Notes under the pieces: generated by a model | Database searches by the model: none | Seen by the model: only the letters and a program-made list of their open reading frames with translations | What the model was told of the DNA's origin: nothing | Program-made: the position numbers and the translations under genes | Part shown: piece by piece, positions 9,734-19,107 of the stretch | Numbering within the stretch: the stretch's first letter is position 1 | Layout of the letters: the number at the start of each line of letters is the position of its first letter | Source of the DNA: Desulfosediminicola flagellatus | Lineage (GTDB): Bacteria; Desulfobacterota; Desulfobulbia; Desulfobulbales; Desulfocapsaceae | NCBI RefSeq assembly: GCF_005116655.2 | Contig: NZ_CP050698.1 | Span: forward strand, 1,504,001-1,568,000 | Direction: 5' to 3' | Length of the DNA: 64,000 bases

Positions 9734-12700
9734 ATGGCAGAAAAAACGACTATGATAAAGAAGATATTATATTTTTTCCTGTTTCTTTCTTTCGCTGCAG
9801 TCCTTGCTGGAGCCGGAGGATTACACTGGCTGATAGTGGTCAACCCCGGGCCTGAGATTGAATCCAGCTACATAGAGAACATACTGGGTCAGGAAAGTCC
9901 TGTATTTTACAATGATAACGAGACTAAACTCGGCGTCTTTTTTGATCAGTCGCACCGTCAGTACGTGCGTTATGGTGAGATCCCCTCCGATTTTGTTAAT
10001 GCGCTCGTAGCAGCTGAAGATAATCGTTTTTTTGACCACTTTGGATTTGATGTCCTCGGTATTGCCAGGGCAGCTATCAAGAACATAGAAGCTAGAAGGG
10101 TGGTGCAGGGAGGCAGTACACTAACTCAACAGACTGCTAAGAACCTTTTCAAACGAAAGGACCGTTCATTCAAAGCTAAGCTCAAGGAACTCCTGTTTGC
10201 CCTCCGACTTGAATATCACTACCCCAAAGAGAAGATTTTTGAATTTTACTCCAACCAGTTTTATGTAAGTGGTAATGGTCATGGTCTTGGAATCGCCGCA
10301 CGGTATTATTTCGATAAAGTGCCAAGCGAACTTAATCTTGTAGAGAGTGCATTTATTGCCGGTAGTGTTAAGCGACCCAACTATTACAATCCATTTATTA
10401 AGAAAACCCGTGCTGCTGCAGAACTGGCAGAGACGAGGGCGAAGGTCCGGTTGAAATATGTGCTCACCAAGATGCTCCAACTTGAGATGATAGGACAGGG
10501 CGCATATAACGAAGCTTTGGCATCTCCTATCGGCTTCCGGCAGGGACAGGTTGGGTATTCACTTGATTACGTGATGGAGATGGTCAAAGATGTCGTCTCT
10601 TCAACTGAAGTGATCGAGGCATTGGAAAAGCATGGTATTGAGAATGTTTCCACATCAGGGATCAGGATAGTGACCACTGTTGATAAAAAAATACAGCAAA
10701 AGACCCTGTATGCCCTCCGTCATGATCTTTCCCGACTCGATGTATTGTTACGCGGCTATGAACGTGAAGAGGTGCAGGAAGAATATGCACAACTTGATTA
10801 TAGCGGTGATACTTCTCTTGAGCATTGCGCATTTCTGTTTGGCCAGATTGTAAGAATAGAGGGCAAAGGTGATGATATTGAGGTGACTGTCGATTTTGGC
10901 CGAAAAAAGGGTACCGCAATTATAGATAAAAAAGGGTTTGAACAGCTGGTTGCAGCACGGGTTCAGTGGCAGAAAGATATATGGACACAGCCCAAAAAAA
11001 ATGATCTGAATAAACTGCTTGAGCAGCTTCAGGTCGGTGATCGTGTTTGGGTCAGTGTACGCGAAATTACTGAAAATGGTGATGCTCTTCTTGATTTGGA
11101 GAAGTATCCTAAGGTTCAGGGCGGCGCCATTGTAGTCAAAGACGGAGCAATCAGAGCAATGGCCGGCGGTACTGAGAACAGAAATTACAACAGAGCCGTA
11201 TATGCCAAACGAACCATGGGGTCATCGTTTAAACCTTTTGTTTTTGCTGCAGCTCTTCAACTTGGCTGGAATAGCACGGATCAGTTGAGGAATTCCCGTG
11301 ATGTTTTCGTATACCATAATCAACCGTACTTCCCGAGACCTGATCATGATAGCCCGTACGAACATGTCTCCATGAGCTGGGCCGGCGTAAAATCAGAAAA
11401 TCTCGCTTCCGTATGGTTGCTTTCACACTTGTGCGACAATCTTAATTCTATTCAGTTTAAAGATCTGGCTGATCATCTTGGACTCGCTCCACGAATAGTT
11501 GATGGTGACACTGAATCTTATCGCACATATCGCGCCCGTGTGCGTGATCGTTACGGGATCGTCGTAAACAGAGATATGTTGCGTAAAGCTGCATATAATG
11601 CTGCTGTCCGAAATAGTGAAGCTGACTTCATGTTTGAGAACATGGTAGATGAATACAGTTTTTTCAAATCACTTCACTATGGCTTGAATTTCGCGACATT
11701 TGACGAGGAGATAGCAGATCAGCTCAAAAATGATAAGAATCTTAAGAATTATGAGATCAGCGAGTTGAAATTACGCCAAAAACTTCTTGAGAAAAACTTC
11801 CTTGTTTATGAGGAATTACGTGGCAAATTAGGTGCATATAGAGAGAAGATAGAAGCCCCAATGGGGTTTATGCGACAGGATGCGTATGGCGATGATCTCG
11901 ACACGCCTGATCTCTATTTTGACAGCTCGACCGGCAGATATGTATTTCAGGCAAAACGGCATATCCGGCCGTATTTGCAATCCGTAAACCGTCGATATCT
12001 TGAGGAACAACTGTATAATTTGTCGGAAGGTGAACAGCGTCAATTCTGGCAGCAGGTGCATCTGAACGGTGAGGTTTCAGTAAACGGATTTGACTTGCTT
12101 ACTAAGCAGATGGATTCTGAATATAAACGTCTTCAAAGAGGTTTGCCATATAGCTTTGAGGTTCTGACCGAGGTAAATGATTTCAGGATCTATGTTGGAT
12201 TGAAATACCTTATTGCCCTGGCCCATGAAATGGGAGTCAAATCCGATCTTGAGCCTGTTCTCTCATTTCCGCTTGGTTCAAATGTTGTAAGTTTACTTGA
12301 GGCCACCAGAATGTATGAGGCTATGGTTACCGGTAATGTGACCACGTATGGTGCAGATCCAAGTAGTGAAGAAAATGACAGTTTGCTTATTCTCGATCGC
12401 ATCGAATCAGAAGATGGTTTGGTGCTCTATAAGCCTGAGCGACATGAAAAACGGGTATTGGGTGAGGCGGGCCGAATAGGTATCGGACATATTCTTGAAA
12501 ATGTCGTGAAGTTCGGGACCGGTCGAAAAGCTGATAAAGAGGTCAGACTTATTTCTGAGAATGACAGCGAGATAAACTCACTGGATTTGCCTGTTCCGTT
12601 GCTTGGGAAAACCGGCACTGCCAACCGCTACACCAATGCTTCGTTTTTTGGGTATCTGCCGGGATTGAATAGGGAGGCTCACTCAATGAGTACCGACAGC

Positions 12701-13087
12701 GGTTATGCCATCGGCGTTTATGCAGGGTTTGACGATAATAGTCCAATGCGTAAATCCACCATAAAGGTTAGTGGTGCTGCCGGGGCATTGCCCACCTGGA
12801 TTGGGATTGTCAAGGAACTCTTGAGTCAGGACGGTTATGCAGAGGCTTTTGATCCTGTCGATTTGTCATTTTACGGACTTCAGTTGCAACGCGGTCAGGC
12901 TGAGCAGATTAATCTGGTCGCGAATCCTGATAATGGTGGTTTGCTGGCTACGCCAGCCAGAAAAGCCAGTGATAGAAATCGCTACCAACCGTCGATCATG
13001 ACTTTTGGTGATTTATCGACCAGTGGTCGATTTTCACCGGAAAGACAATATGAACCGTACTGGCGGGTTGGTGACACGATCAATTAA
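9734..13087 (+). CDS. Class A penicillin-binding protein (PBP1A-type), unusually long
   Basis: 1117 residues. An N-terminal membrane anchor (about 8-30) is followed by a GT51 glycosyltransferase domain with EDNRFFDHFG (catalytic Glu95) and GGSTLTQQTAKNLF. The transpeptidase has the active serine in SSFK (residues 497-500), SEN at 554-556 and KTGTAN starting at K959. Class A PBPs polymerise and crosslink peptidoglycan in the periplasm. The SxN-to-KTG distance, about 405 residues, is roughly 200 longer than in typical PBP1A; the extra stretch is charged and mostly helical-looking (about 600-850). It lies between mltD (divergent) and a TPR-like lipoprotein. Confidence 0.88.
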   Translation: MAEKTTMIKKILYFFLFLSFAAVLAGAGGLHWLIVVNPGPEIESSYIENILGQESPVFYNDNETKLGVFFDQSHRQYVRYGEIPSDFVNALVAAEDNRFFDHFGFDVLGIARAAIKNIEARRVVQGGSTLTQQTAKNLFKRKDRSFKAKLKELLFALRLEYHYPKEKIFEFYSNQFYVSGNGHGLGIAARYYFDKVPSELNLVESAFIAGSVKRPNYYNPFIKKTRAAAELAETRAKVRLKYVLTKMLQLEMIGQGAYNEALASPIGFRQGQVGYSLDYVMEMVKDVVSSTEVIEALEKHGIENVSTSGIRIVTTVDKKIQQKTLYALRHDLSRLDVLLRGYEREEVQEEYAQLDYSGDTSLEHCAFLFGQIVRIEGKGDDIEVTVDFGRKKGTAIIDKKGFEQLVAARVQWQKDIWTQPKKNDLNKLLEQLQVGDRVWVSVREITENGDALLDLEKYPKVQGGAIVVKDGAIRAMAGGTENRNYNRAVYAKRTMGSSFKPFVFAAALQLGWNSTDQLRNSRDVFVYHNQPYFPRPDHDSPYEHVSMSWAGVKSENLASVWLLSHLCDNLNSIQFKDLADHLGLAPRIVDGDTESYRTYRARVRDRYGIVVNRDMLRKAAYNAAVRNSEADFMFENMVDEYSFFKSLHYGLNFATFDEEIADQLKNDKNLKNYEISELKLRQKLLEKNFLVYEELRGKLGAYREKIEAPMGFMRQDAYGDDLDTPDLYFDSSTGRYVFQAKRHIRPYLQSVNRRYLEEQLYNLSEGEQRQFWQQVHLNGEVSVNGFDLLTKQMDSEYKRLQRGLPYSFEVLTEVNDFRIYVGLKYLIALAHEMGVKSDLEPVLSFPLGSNVVSLLEATRMYEAMVTGNVTTYGADPSSEENDSLLILDRIESEDGLVLYKPERHEKRVLGEAGRIGIGHILENVVKFGTGRKADKEVRLISENDSEINSLDLPVPLLGKTGTANRYTNASFFGYLPGLNREAHSMSTDSGYAIGVYAGFDDNSPMRKSTIKVSGAAGALPTWIGIVKELLSQDGYAEAFDPVDLSFYGLQLQRGQAEQINLVANPDNGGLLATPARKASDRNRYQPSIMTFGDLSTSGRFSPERQYEPYWRVGDTIN

Positions 13088-13119
13088 GCAGTATATTTCA
13101 AAAATTAGTCACCTGTGAA

Positions 13120-13158
13120 GGTGCATCACCCCACGATTCATGCAGGTTGTGATGCACC
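13120..13158. repeat. Hairpin downstream of the PBP gene
   Basis: A 10-bp perfect inverted repeat (13120-13129 ggtgcatcac; 13149-13158 gtgatgcacc) around a 19-nt loop, 33 bp after the stop. There is no T-run, so it is not a standard terminator; it could stabilise the 3' end of the mRNA. The rest of the gap to 13419 shows no gene. Confidence 0.5.
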
Positions 13159-13419
13159 GTACTGACATGGAAGAAAGATAGCCTTCCCCCCTTTTTCTTT
13201 TCTACGTCCGTTCAGCTCGAAAGCACTGGATAAATCAGTTTATCAGGTTATCTGTGCTTTGCCTTGGCCTGAACCCCTCTATGTGGTAACATGACAACCG
13301 GATTGGTTGCGAATGTAAAGAGTTGTGCGTCACCAGCCGATATGACAGTCAAGAATCCTATTCCTTAGATAATCGTTGTGCATAACCTGATTATTGAACA
13401 TCTAATATTCCAGCATATT

Positions 13420-15270
13420 ATGAAAAAGAGATTATATATCAGTTCAGTAGCATGTTGCCTTCTGGCATTAACCGGATGTGTCCAAACTCAAAAACGTGTT
13501 GTAAACCCATCACAATCCCCGACGTACGAGCGTCCAACGCAGACAACTACTGACATTTATTCCGAATCTGTGCGCACGCAACCGACAGGGACTGAAGGTC
13601 AGAAGCCGCAACCACGTTATCTTGATATTTCTGATGATACTGATATATCCCTGGAGCAGGTGACAGCTGAAACCGTTATACCTTCGATGAACTACATCAA
13701 TGATCGAATTTTCGAGTACAGTCGAAAACTTGATCGTTGGAAAGATCTTGATAGTCAATCTCTTGCAGTAAACTTAAGTCAGGAAGACACCGAACAGATG
13801 GTCAGGTGCTTCAGGCGATTGCAGAATGTCTTAAACGGGTATACCGGCCTCCAGGAAGAAATACTGCAGAGCCGCCGTCTTGCTGGCTCTGGTGAGGTCA
13901 GCAGTTCAGTTATTCAGGATTTACAAAAGAACGATATAGAATTCCTCGAAAGTGTTTGCGGTAGGTTGCTTTCAGCGCCTGATGATAAAGGAGCCGGCTG
14001 GGGACAGCGTGAGGAAACTGCTGACCTTGCGCAGATCGAGACGCTTATCGAGCGCTATGCAGGCAATCAGGAGTATGAAGAGGTTGTTCAGGTCTGGTTG
14101 CAGATCCCGCAAGGTCAGATTGAACGTGTAGATTTGCTCTCCAAACTCCGTTATGGAAGTGCCCTGATGTATTTGCATCAGGAGGAACAGGCTGCAGAAG
14201 TGTATCAGCAGATAGTTGATCAGATGTCCTCATCCGAAGAGCAGTCAACAGATCTTATTTCACTTAGAAAGATATTGGCAGATCTCTATACTGCAAGTGG
14301 TAATTTTCCTGCTGCTGAATTGCAATACGATAAAATCTCTCAGGATTATGTTATGCTTGGTGAGATTGATGAATGGTCCAAACTGCAACTTTCTATTCTT
14401 GAAAGAAGTTTGAAAGGGAGCCCGGAGTTAACTGAATATTCTGGTCTTCTTCGTAATTATCTTGGATTTATACCAGAGAAAGACGGGTATAAGATCGCCT
14501 GGCAGGCAGAAGATTTCCTTTTGAATTACCCATATTCAGCCGTTTCCTCTAATGTGGATATAATTAAATCAAAGTCCAGGGAGCGGGCGGATAAGTGGTT
14601 CAACGGATTTATGGGGAAGGTTGATCAACTTGTAGAGAATAAAAAATTTCAGGAAGCAATTGAACTTCTCGAAACAGTACCGACTGATCTTATTGATGAT
14701 GAAAAACGGGAATTGCTCAAGTTGAAAAAGGATGATCTTGTTCTGGCTGAAGCTGTTGATAGAGAAACAGATAAGCTTGCAAAAGTTCAGGAATTGCAGC
14801 GAAAGTGGAACAACGGAATGCTGATGGTTAAAGCCGAACGATTCGATGAGGCAATTACCATTTTTACAGAGATGCTTGATACTGAGTATGCGGTGAAAGC
14901 CGAAGACAAGATAAGTGAAGTCTCCTTGCTGGCCGCTAAAGCTGAGCGTAGAAAAGCGGCGAGTCTCTTTATCCGGTTTACTAAAACAACTGATCTAGAC
15001 AGTCAGAAAAAATTGCTGCTTGAATCACGAAAAATGCTCAAGGATATTCTTGTTAAATATCCCGATGTCGAGATAGCCGAGAAGGTTCGCGGAAATATCC
15101 AGCGTGTTGAGCAGGAGATGAATACGCTTGATCCAATGCTTCTGCAGAATGCTGACAATGCTCTGCTTGATGATCAGCGTGAGGACAAGGATGTTTTCGA
15201 TATAAATATCAATGATCAGGTTTTGCCTGAAGAACAGACACCTATTATTGAGGAGACACTCATTCAATAG
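13420..15270 (+). CDS. Large TPR-like lipoprotein of unknown function
   Basis: 616 residues from ATG 13420, chosen because it gives a compact signal (MKKRLYISS...LLALTGC) with the lipobox cysteine at residue 20. The mature protein is highly acidic and helical. Its repeat-like pairs resemble tetratricopeptide repeats (for example around 220-330 and 425-530). No catalytic motif was recognised. It follows the large PBP1A, so a role as an outer-membrane scaffold or PBP activator, in the style of LpoA, is conceivable; this is inference from position and fold only. It is followed by a repeat element and then an intrinsic terminator at 15484. Confidence 0.75.
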   Translation: MKKRLYISSVACCLLALTGCVQTQKRVVNPSQSPTYERPTQTTTDIYSESVRTQPTGTEGQKPQPRYLDISDDTDISLEQVTAETVIPSMNYINDRIFEYSRKLDRWKDLDSQSLAVNLSQEDTEQMVRCFRRLQNVLNGYTGLQEEILQSRRLAGSGEVSSSVIQDLQKNDIEFLESVCGRLLSAPDDKGAGWGQREETADLAQIETLIERYAGNQEYEEVVQVWLQIPQGQIERVDLLSKLRYGSALMYLHQEEQAAEVYQQIVDQMSSSEEQSTDLISLRKILADLYTASGNFPAAELQYDKISQDYVMLGEIDEWSKLQLSILERSLKGSPELTEYSGLLRNYLGFIPEKDGYKIAWQAEDFLLNYPYSAVSSNVDIIKSKSRERADKWFNGFMGKVDQLVENKKFQEAIELLETVPTDLIDDEKRELLKLKKDDLVLAEAVDRETDKLAKVQELQRKWNNGMLMVKAERFDEAITIFTEMLDTEYAVKAEDKISEVSLLAAKAERRKAASLFIRFTKTTDLDSQKKLLLESRKMLKDILVKYPDVEIAEKVRGNIQRVEQEMNTLDPMLLQNADNALLDDQREDKDVFDININDQVLPEEQTPIIEETLIQ

Positions 15271-15301
15271 ACTGTAATCAGCTTTAAATATACAGATTAA
15301 A

Positions 15302-15468
15302 TAGTGCTTGAACGAAAACCTGCAAATTTTTTCAAGTCCAAGGCGGGCGAGAATTTTATCCGGGAGAATACACAAAGTATTTCGGAGTCTCGTTCCTCGC
15401 TTACCTGAGGATTAAAATTTGAGATCAACGAAGAAATTGGAGAAATTGGCGGTTTTGGTCGGGCACTA
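15302..15468. mobile_element. MITE-like palindromic repeat element, copy 1
   Basis: The 167-bp non-coding element is bounded by imperfect terminal inverted repeats (tagtgcttgaacgaaaa at 15302; ttttggtcgggcacta ending 15468). Its interior is homologous, in opposite orientation, to the core of the element at 18712-18894; they share the block cggagtctcgtYcctcgctt and its flanks. The core is itself roughly palindromic (aattttatcc / ggattaaaatt). No transposase is encoded. Confidence 0.65.
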
Positions 15469-15483
15469 AATAGTCATCGACTT

Positions 15484-15521
15484 AAGCCCTCTGGAGTTTT
15501 AACTCTAGAGGGCTTTTTTTG
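15484..15521 (+). terminator. Intrinsic terminator after the TPR lipoprotein
   Basis: A 15-bp stem (15484-15498 with 15501-15515, one G-U pair) with a 2-nt loop is followed by a run of seven to eight T. It is a strong rho-independent terminator located just past the repeat element. Confidence 0.9.
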
Positions 15522-15727
15522 TTTTGTTGGGCCAAAATCACGCTGTGAGAGAGGGGACTGATTCTGTGATCTTCCAGGCTTTATAAACGAACAGAAGAAT
15601 ATTCCCTGACTTTTTTTAAACTCCATGAAATGATGATTATACATTGATTATTATAGTCTTCATGGAAATCTCTTTAGTGCTGTTCAAGAGTCTTTCAGTG
15701 TTTTGAAATAGTTTTTAGGTGAAACGT

Positions 15728-17986
15728 ATGGCAGGTAGACAGTCCGATTCGGCGTCAGATTCCTTTGAGGTGCACTTTAGAAAGCTGATGAATGAAATCC
15801 ATTCGGCTTCTAGTCCAAATGCAATAATGGTTGGACTGAAAAATAAAATTCTTAAGGTGTATGATGTTGAAATGGCAACTATATTTCTAGTAGATGCCAA
15901 AAAACAACAGCTTGTTTCGTGGGTTCTGCTTCCGGGGGAGTCATTACGCAAGATACGCATGAGTATACGGCGTGACAGTATTGTCGGTTTTGTCGCAGAT
16001 ACAAGGAAAACACTCAATATATCTAACGTTTACGATGATGATGAATTGAAACGAGTCCATCCGACACTTGGTTTTGATAGAAATTGGGACAAGAAAGGAG
16101 GGTGCAGGACCAAACAGGTTCTTTCAACCCCGATTGTTCACCAGAATAATCTCCTTGGTGTTATCCAGCTGATAAATAAAAACAGCGGAGCTGATTTTGA
16201 TACAGTCGATGAATCTCGAATTCATGAACTTTCAGAAACTCTTGGCATTGCGCTGTTTAATCATTACAAAACCGGTAAGAAAATCCCCCTTCGATATGAA
16301 GAACTGGTAAGGCGTGAAATTATTTCCGGCCAGGAAATGGAACGGGCAATGGTCATTGCAACCCAGCAGGAAAAAGATGTAGAAACTGTTCTCATGGAAA
16401 ATTTCCTTGTCGATAAAGCCGAGCTGGGCGAGGCATTGGCTGTTGTTTATCAGACACGTTTTATGGACCTGAAGAAAGGTCTGCATTCCTTTGAGAAGCT
16501 TTTCCCAACCGGTGATATTGAGATTTTTAAGAGAAATCTTATTCTTCCTCTTGAAAAGAAGCAGGACACGCTCTTTCTGGCTGCAAAGGATCCGGTAAAT
16601 CAGAGTGACATTCCTGCTCTCAAAAAGAGCTATGGTGTATTGCATTCTAAAATATATCTTGCCTTCGGCGATGATATTCGTGAAGTGCTCGCAAAATATG
16701 ATACCAGTGAGAATGTTGAAGATGAGAATATGCTCGCAGGTGGTGAAGGTGGTGATAAGGAGGTTCCTGAAGCTATCGAAATTGAGGTGAATAGCAGTCC
16801 AGCTATTCAGTTGGTTAACAAGTTGATTGAAGATGCCTATTACGCTGGTGCTTCAGATATTCATATTGAGCCGTATGGAGATGCCCAGGATTCAGAGGTT
16901 CGATACAGAATAGACGGCCAGTGTAATGAGATTCTCAGAATCCCTAAAGATAATGTTATTTCTGTTGTTTCACGTATTAAGGTGCTTGCTGATCTGGATA
17001 TCTCGGTCAAAAGAAAACCTCAGGATGGCAAAATCAAGTTCACCACCACAAGAGCCGACAATATTGAGCTCAGGGTGGCGACTATCCCGACCTCCGGCGG
17101 TAATGAGGATGTAGTTATTCGTGTGCTTGCAGACAGTAAGCCACTACCTTTAAAGGACATCACTCCCCCCCGCATATTCGATAGAATGACAGAGGTGATT
17201 ATTCGTCCCCATGGGCTGTTTCTGGTGGTTGGGCCTACTGGGTCTGGTAAGACAACGACCCTTCATTCTGCTCTACACTACATAAATACACCTGAAAAAA
17301 AGATATGGACCGCTGAAGATCCGGTGGAGATAACCCAGTATCGCCTTCGTCAGGTTCAGGTCAAACCGAATATTGGGTATACCTTTGCAACTGCAATGAG
17401 AGCGTTTCTTCGAGCTGATCCTGACATAATCATGATTGGTGAGATGCGTGATAAGGAAACTGCAGGCATGGCAATTGAGGCGTCATTGACTGGTCATATG
17501 GTTTTCAGTACATTGCATACCAACTCGGCAGCCGAAACTATTGTTCGCCTCATAGATATGGGGCTTGATCCATTTAACTTTTCAGATGCTCTGGTTGGCA
17601 TCCTGGCGCAGCGTCTGGTGCGAACCTTATGTGAAGAGTGTAAGGAAGCATATACTCCCAGCCAGAAAGAATTTGATCATTATGTGGAGAGTTATGGAAT
17701 TCTCTTTTACGATCATATTCAGACCCATTATTCAGATTCGCTGACATTATTTAGATCAAACGGTTGTGAAAAATGTAATAATAGCGGATACAAAGGGCGA
17801 GCAGGTTTGTTTGAGCTGTTGATTGCCAACCAGAAAGTTAAAGATATGATAATTGACAAAGCAACATCTGAGGAGATTAAGCAGGAGGCCATTAACAACG
17901 GCATGACAGTGCTTCTGCAAGAAGGCATCCAGCTGATTTTTGACGGCAAAACTGATCTGAAGCAGGTTATGACTACCTGTAATTAA
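15728..17986 (+). CDS. PilB/GspE-family type II secretion / type IV pilus assembly ATPase with N-terminal GAF domain
   Basis: 752 residues. ATG 15728 has AGGTGA at good spacing, whereas the in-frame GTG 15719 overlaps that site. Domains: GAF-like sensor (about 5-175; VVHQNNLLGVIQLINK-type core), MshEN/T2SSE N-domain (about 190-340), and the GspE ATPase with Walker A GPTGSGKTT at about 502, an Asp box, Walker B DPDIIMIGEMRD and a tetracysteine zinc site (CEEC...CEKC). Such ATPases power pseudopilus or pilus assembly from the cytoplasmic face. No other pilus or T2SS genes are adjacent, so it is an orphan. The GAF fusion suggests ligand or redox gating, and the MshEN region could bind c-di-GMP (inference). 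Confidence 0.85.
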   Translation: MAGRQSDSASDSFEVHFRKLMNEIHSASSPNAIMVGLKNKILKVYDVEMATIFLVDAKKQQLVSWVLLPGESLRKIRMSIRRDSIVGFVADTRKTLNISNVYDDDELKRVHPTLGFDRNWDKKGGCRTKQVLSTPIVHQNNLLGVIQLINKNSGADFDTVDESRIHELSETLGIALFNHYKTGKKIPLRYEELVRREIISGQEMERAMVIATQQEKDVETVLMENFLVDKAELGEALAVVYQTRFMDLKKGLHSFEKLFPTGDIEIFKRNLILPLEKKQDTLFLAAKDPVNQSDIPALKKSYGVLHSKIYLAFGDDIREVLAKYDTSENVEDENMLAGGEGGDKEVPEAIEIEVNSSPAIQLVNKLIEDAYYAGASDIHIEPYGDAQDSEVRYRIDGQCNEILRIPKDNVISVVSRIKVLADLDISVKRKPQDGKIKFTTTRADNIELRVATIPTSGGNEDVVIRVLADSKPLPLKDITPPRIFDRMTEVIIRPHGLFLVVGPTGSGKTTTLHSALHYINTPEKKIWTAEDPVEITQYRLRQVQVKPNIGYTFATAMRAFLRADPDIIMIGEMRDKETAGMAIEASLTGHMVFSTLHTNSAAETIVRLIDMGLDPFNFSDALVGILAQRLVRTLCEECKEAYTPSQKEFDHYVESYGILFYDHIQTHYSDSLTLFRSNGCEKCNNSGYKGRAGLFELLIANQKVKDMIIDKATSEEIKQEAINNGMTVLLQEGIQLIFDGKTDLKQVMTTCN

Positions 17987-18062
17987 AACGGAATTGTCAT
18001 GAGCCATATACCAATCAGGTGGTATTCCTGTCTCAGCAGTTCTCTTGAATGTCGTATCACTA

Positions 18063-18608
18063 TTATGATTGTTTGTTTAATAGTTTTGGGGGAGTAGGGG
18101 CTGTAACTTTCAGAGCATCGATCAAAAGATCTGGCTGGAAATATTCAGCAAGAAAATCTCTCTGCTCTTCAAGCACCACAACGGCCTTGCCTGCCATTTT
18201 TTTTGCCTGAGGGATAAAGCCGTGTTCGAGCTTTATATACATTCCCGCTGCACGAATAAGTGCCTGGAGCAGCATTTTTTTGTCACCCTCTGCAGTATAC
18301 CAGGCGTGTTCCAGTACTTCGTGCATCTCAAAAAACAGTTCCAGGTCCCAGAGTACTAAGCCGCGCCAGAAAGGATCCTCGCTCCCTCTTGAAATGGTTG
18401 TCACAGCTTTGCCGAATCTGCTGAGACGTTCTTTGATATAGAGGCGATAGTGATCTTCGAGTTCTGGGTTCAGAAACTTTTCGGCTGCTTCCGCTGCTGG
18501 AGCTATACTGTTCTTTTCAAGACATTCAACCAGCGAACTTGAGAGTGTATTTCGAATGTCTCTGCTCTTTCTGTCGTTAAAAGGATCGAATGCTGTAACT
18601 TCTGTCAT
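18063..18608 (-). CDS. DUF309 domain-containing protein
   Basis: 181 residues from ATG 18608, chosen for its AGGAG at ideal spacing; an upstream in-frame ATG at 18662 lacks one. The core FFEMHEVLEHAWYTAEGDKK followed by LIRAAGMYIKLEHG is the DUF309 signature (helical bundle with conserved His-Glu residues). The function of the family is unknown. The gene is convergent with the PilB/GspE ATPase and stands alone. Confidence 0.8.
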   Translation of the reverse strand: MTEVTAFDPFNDRKSRDIRNTLSSSLVECLEKNSIAPAAEAAEKFLNPELEDHYRLYIKERLSRFGKAVTTISRGSEDPFWRGLVLWDLELFFEMHEVLEHAWYTAEGDKKMLLQALIRAAGMYIKLEHGFIPQAKKMAGKAVVVLEEQRDFLAEYFQPDLLIDALKVTAPTPPKLLNKQS

Positions 18609-18711
18609 CTCTGACTCCTGCAGGTAAGAGGGATGTTGTGAGTGTATAATACCTATATTCATTTAGTGTAGCATGCCTCTATGTCAATCTAAAGGAGATG
18701 CTCTTTTGCCT

Positions 18712-18894
18712 AGGAGGCTGTCCGACAATGCTCTTCTCGGAGTCTACGCTTACCGACCCATATCTTCGTTAAACTCGAAAAATTATCCTCCGGTAAGCGA
18801 GGGACGAGACTCCGAGATATTAACTATATGCCTCCGGTAATTTTGCGAGTTTGCCTTGATCTGAGCGAAAATCCCTATTGTCGGACAGCCTCCT
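18712..18894. mobile_element. MITE-like repeat element, copy 2, with 18-bp perfect terminal inverted repeats
   Basis: The 183-bp element begins aggaggctgtccgacaat (18712-18729) and ends with its exact reverse complement (18877-18894). The interior carries an internal palindrome (ctccgag blocks) and is homologous to the reverse complement of the repeat at 15302-15468. There is no coding capacity. The same end sequence recurs at 48508, 54891 and 57673. Confidence 0.75.
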
Positions 18895-18967
18895 GGGACT
18901 ACTTATTCCCCACAAGTTAAAACCCCTGCCTTGCAGATTGCGCGGGGTCCTTGAAAACACAACAAAA

Positions 18968-19061
18968 GGACTGAGGGTAAAGGGGAGAGGGCTGAGTAAA
19001 TTGCATGGAAAATACTATAAGCTTCTGAAGCACTCAGTCCTCTTACCTTTGGCCTCAGTCC
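18968..19061. repeat. Long imperfect inverted repeat downstream of the RND permease
   Basis: The 30-nt arms 18968-18997 and 19032-19061 pair at about 25 positions around a 34-nt loop. It lies 47 bp after the end of the RND gene (minus strand). It lacks a T-run on either side and could be another small repeat or an mRNA 3'-end structure. Confidence 0.5.
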
Positions 19062-19107
19062 CTATGACGCTTCCAGTCTTTGCAAAATGCTGGAAAAGTG
19101 TACTTCC

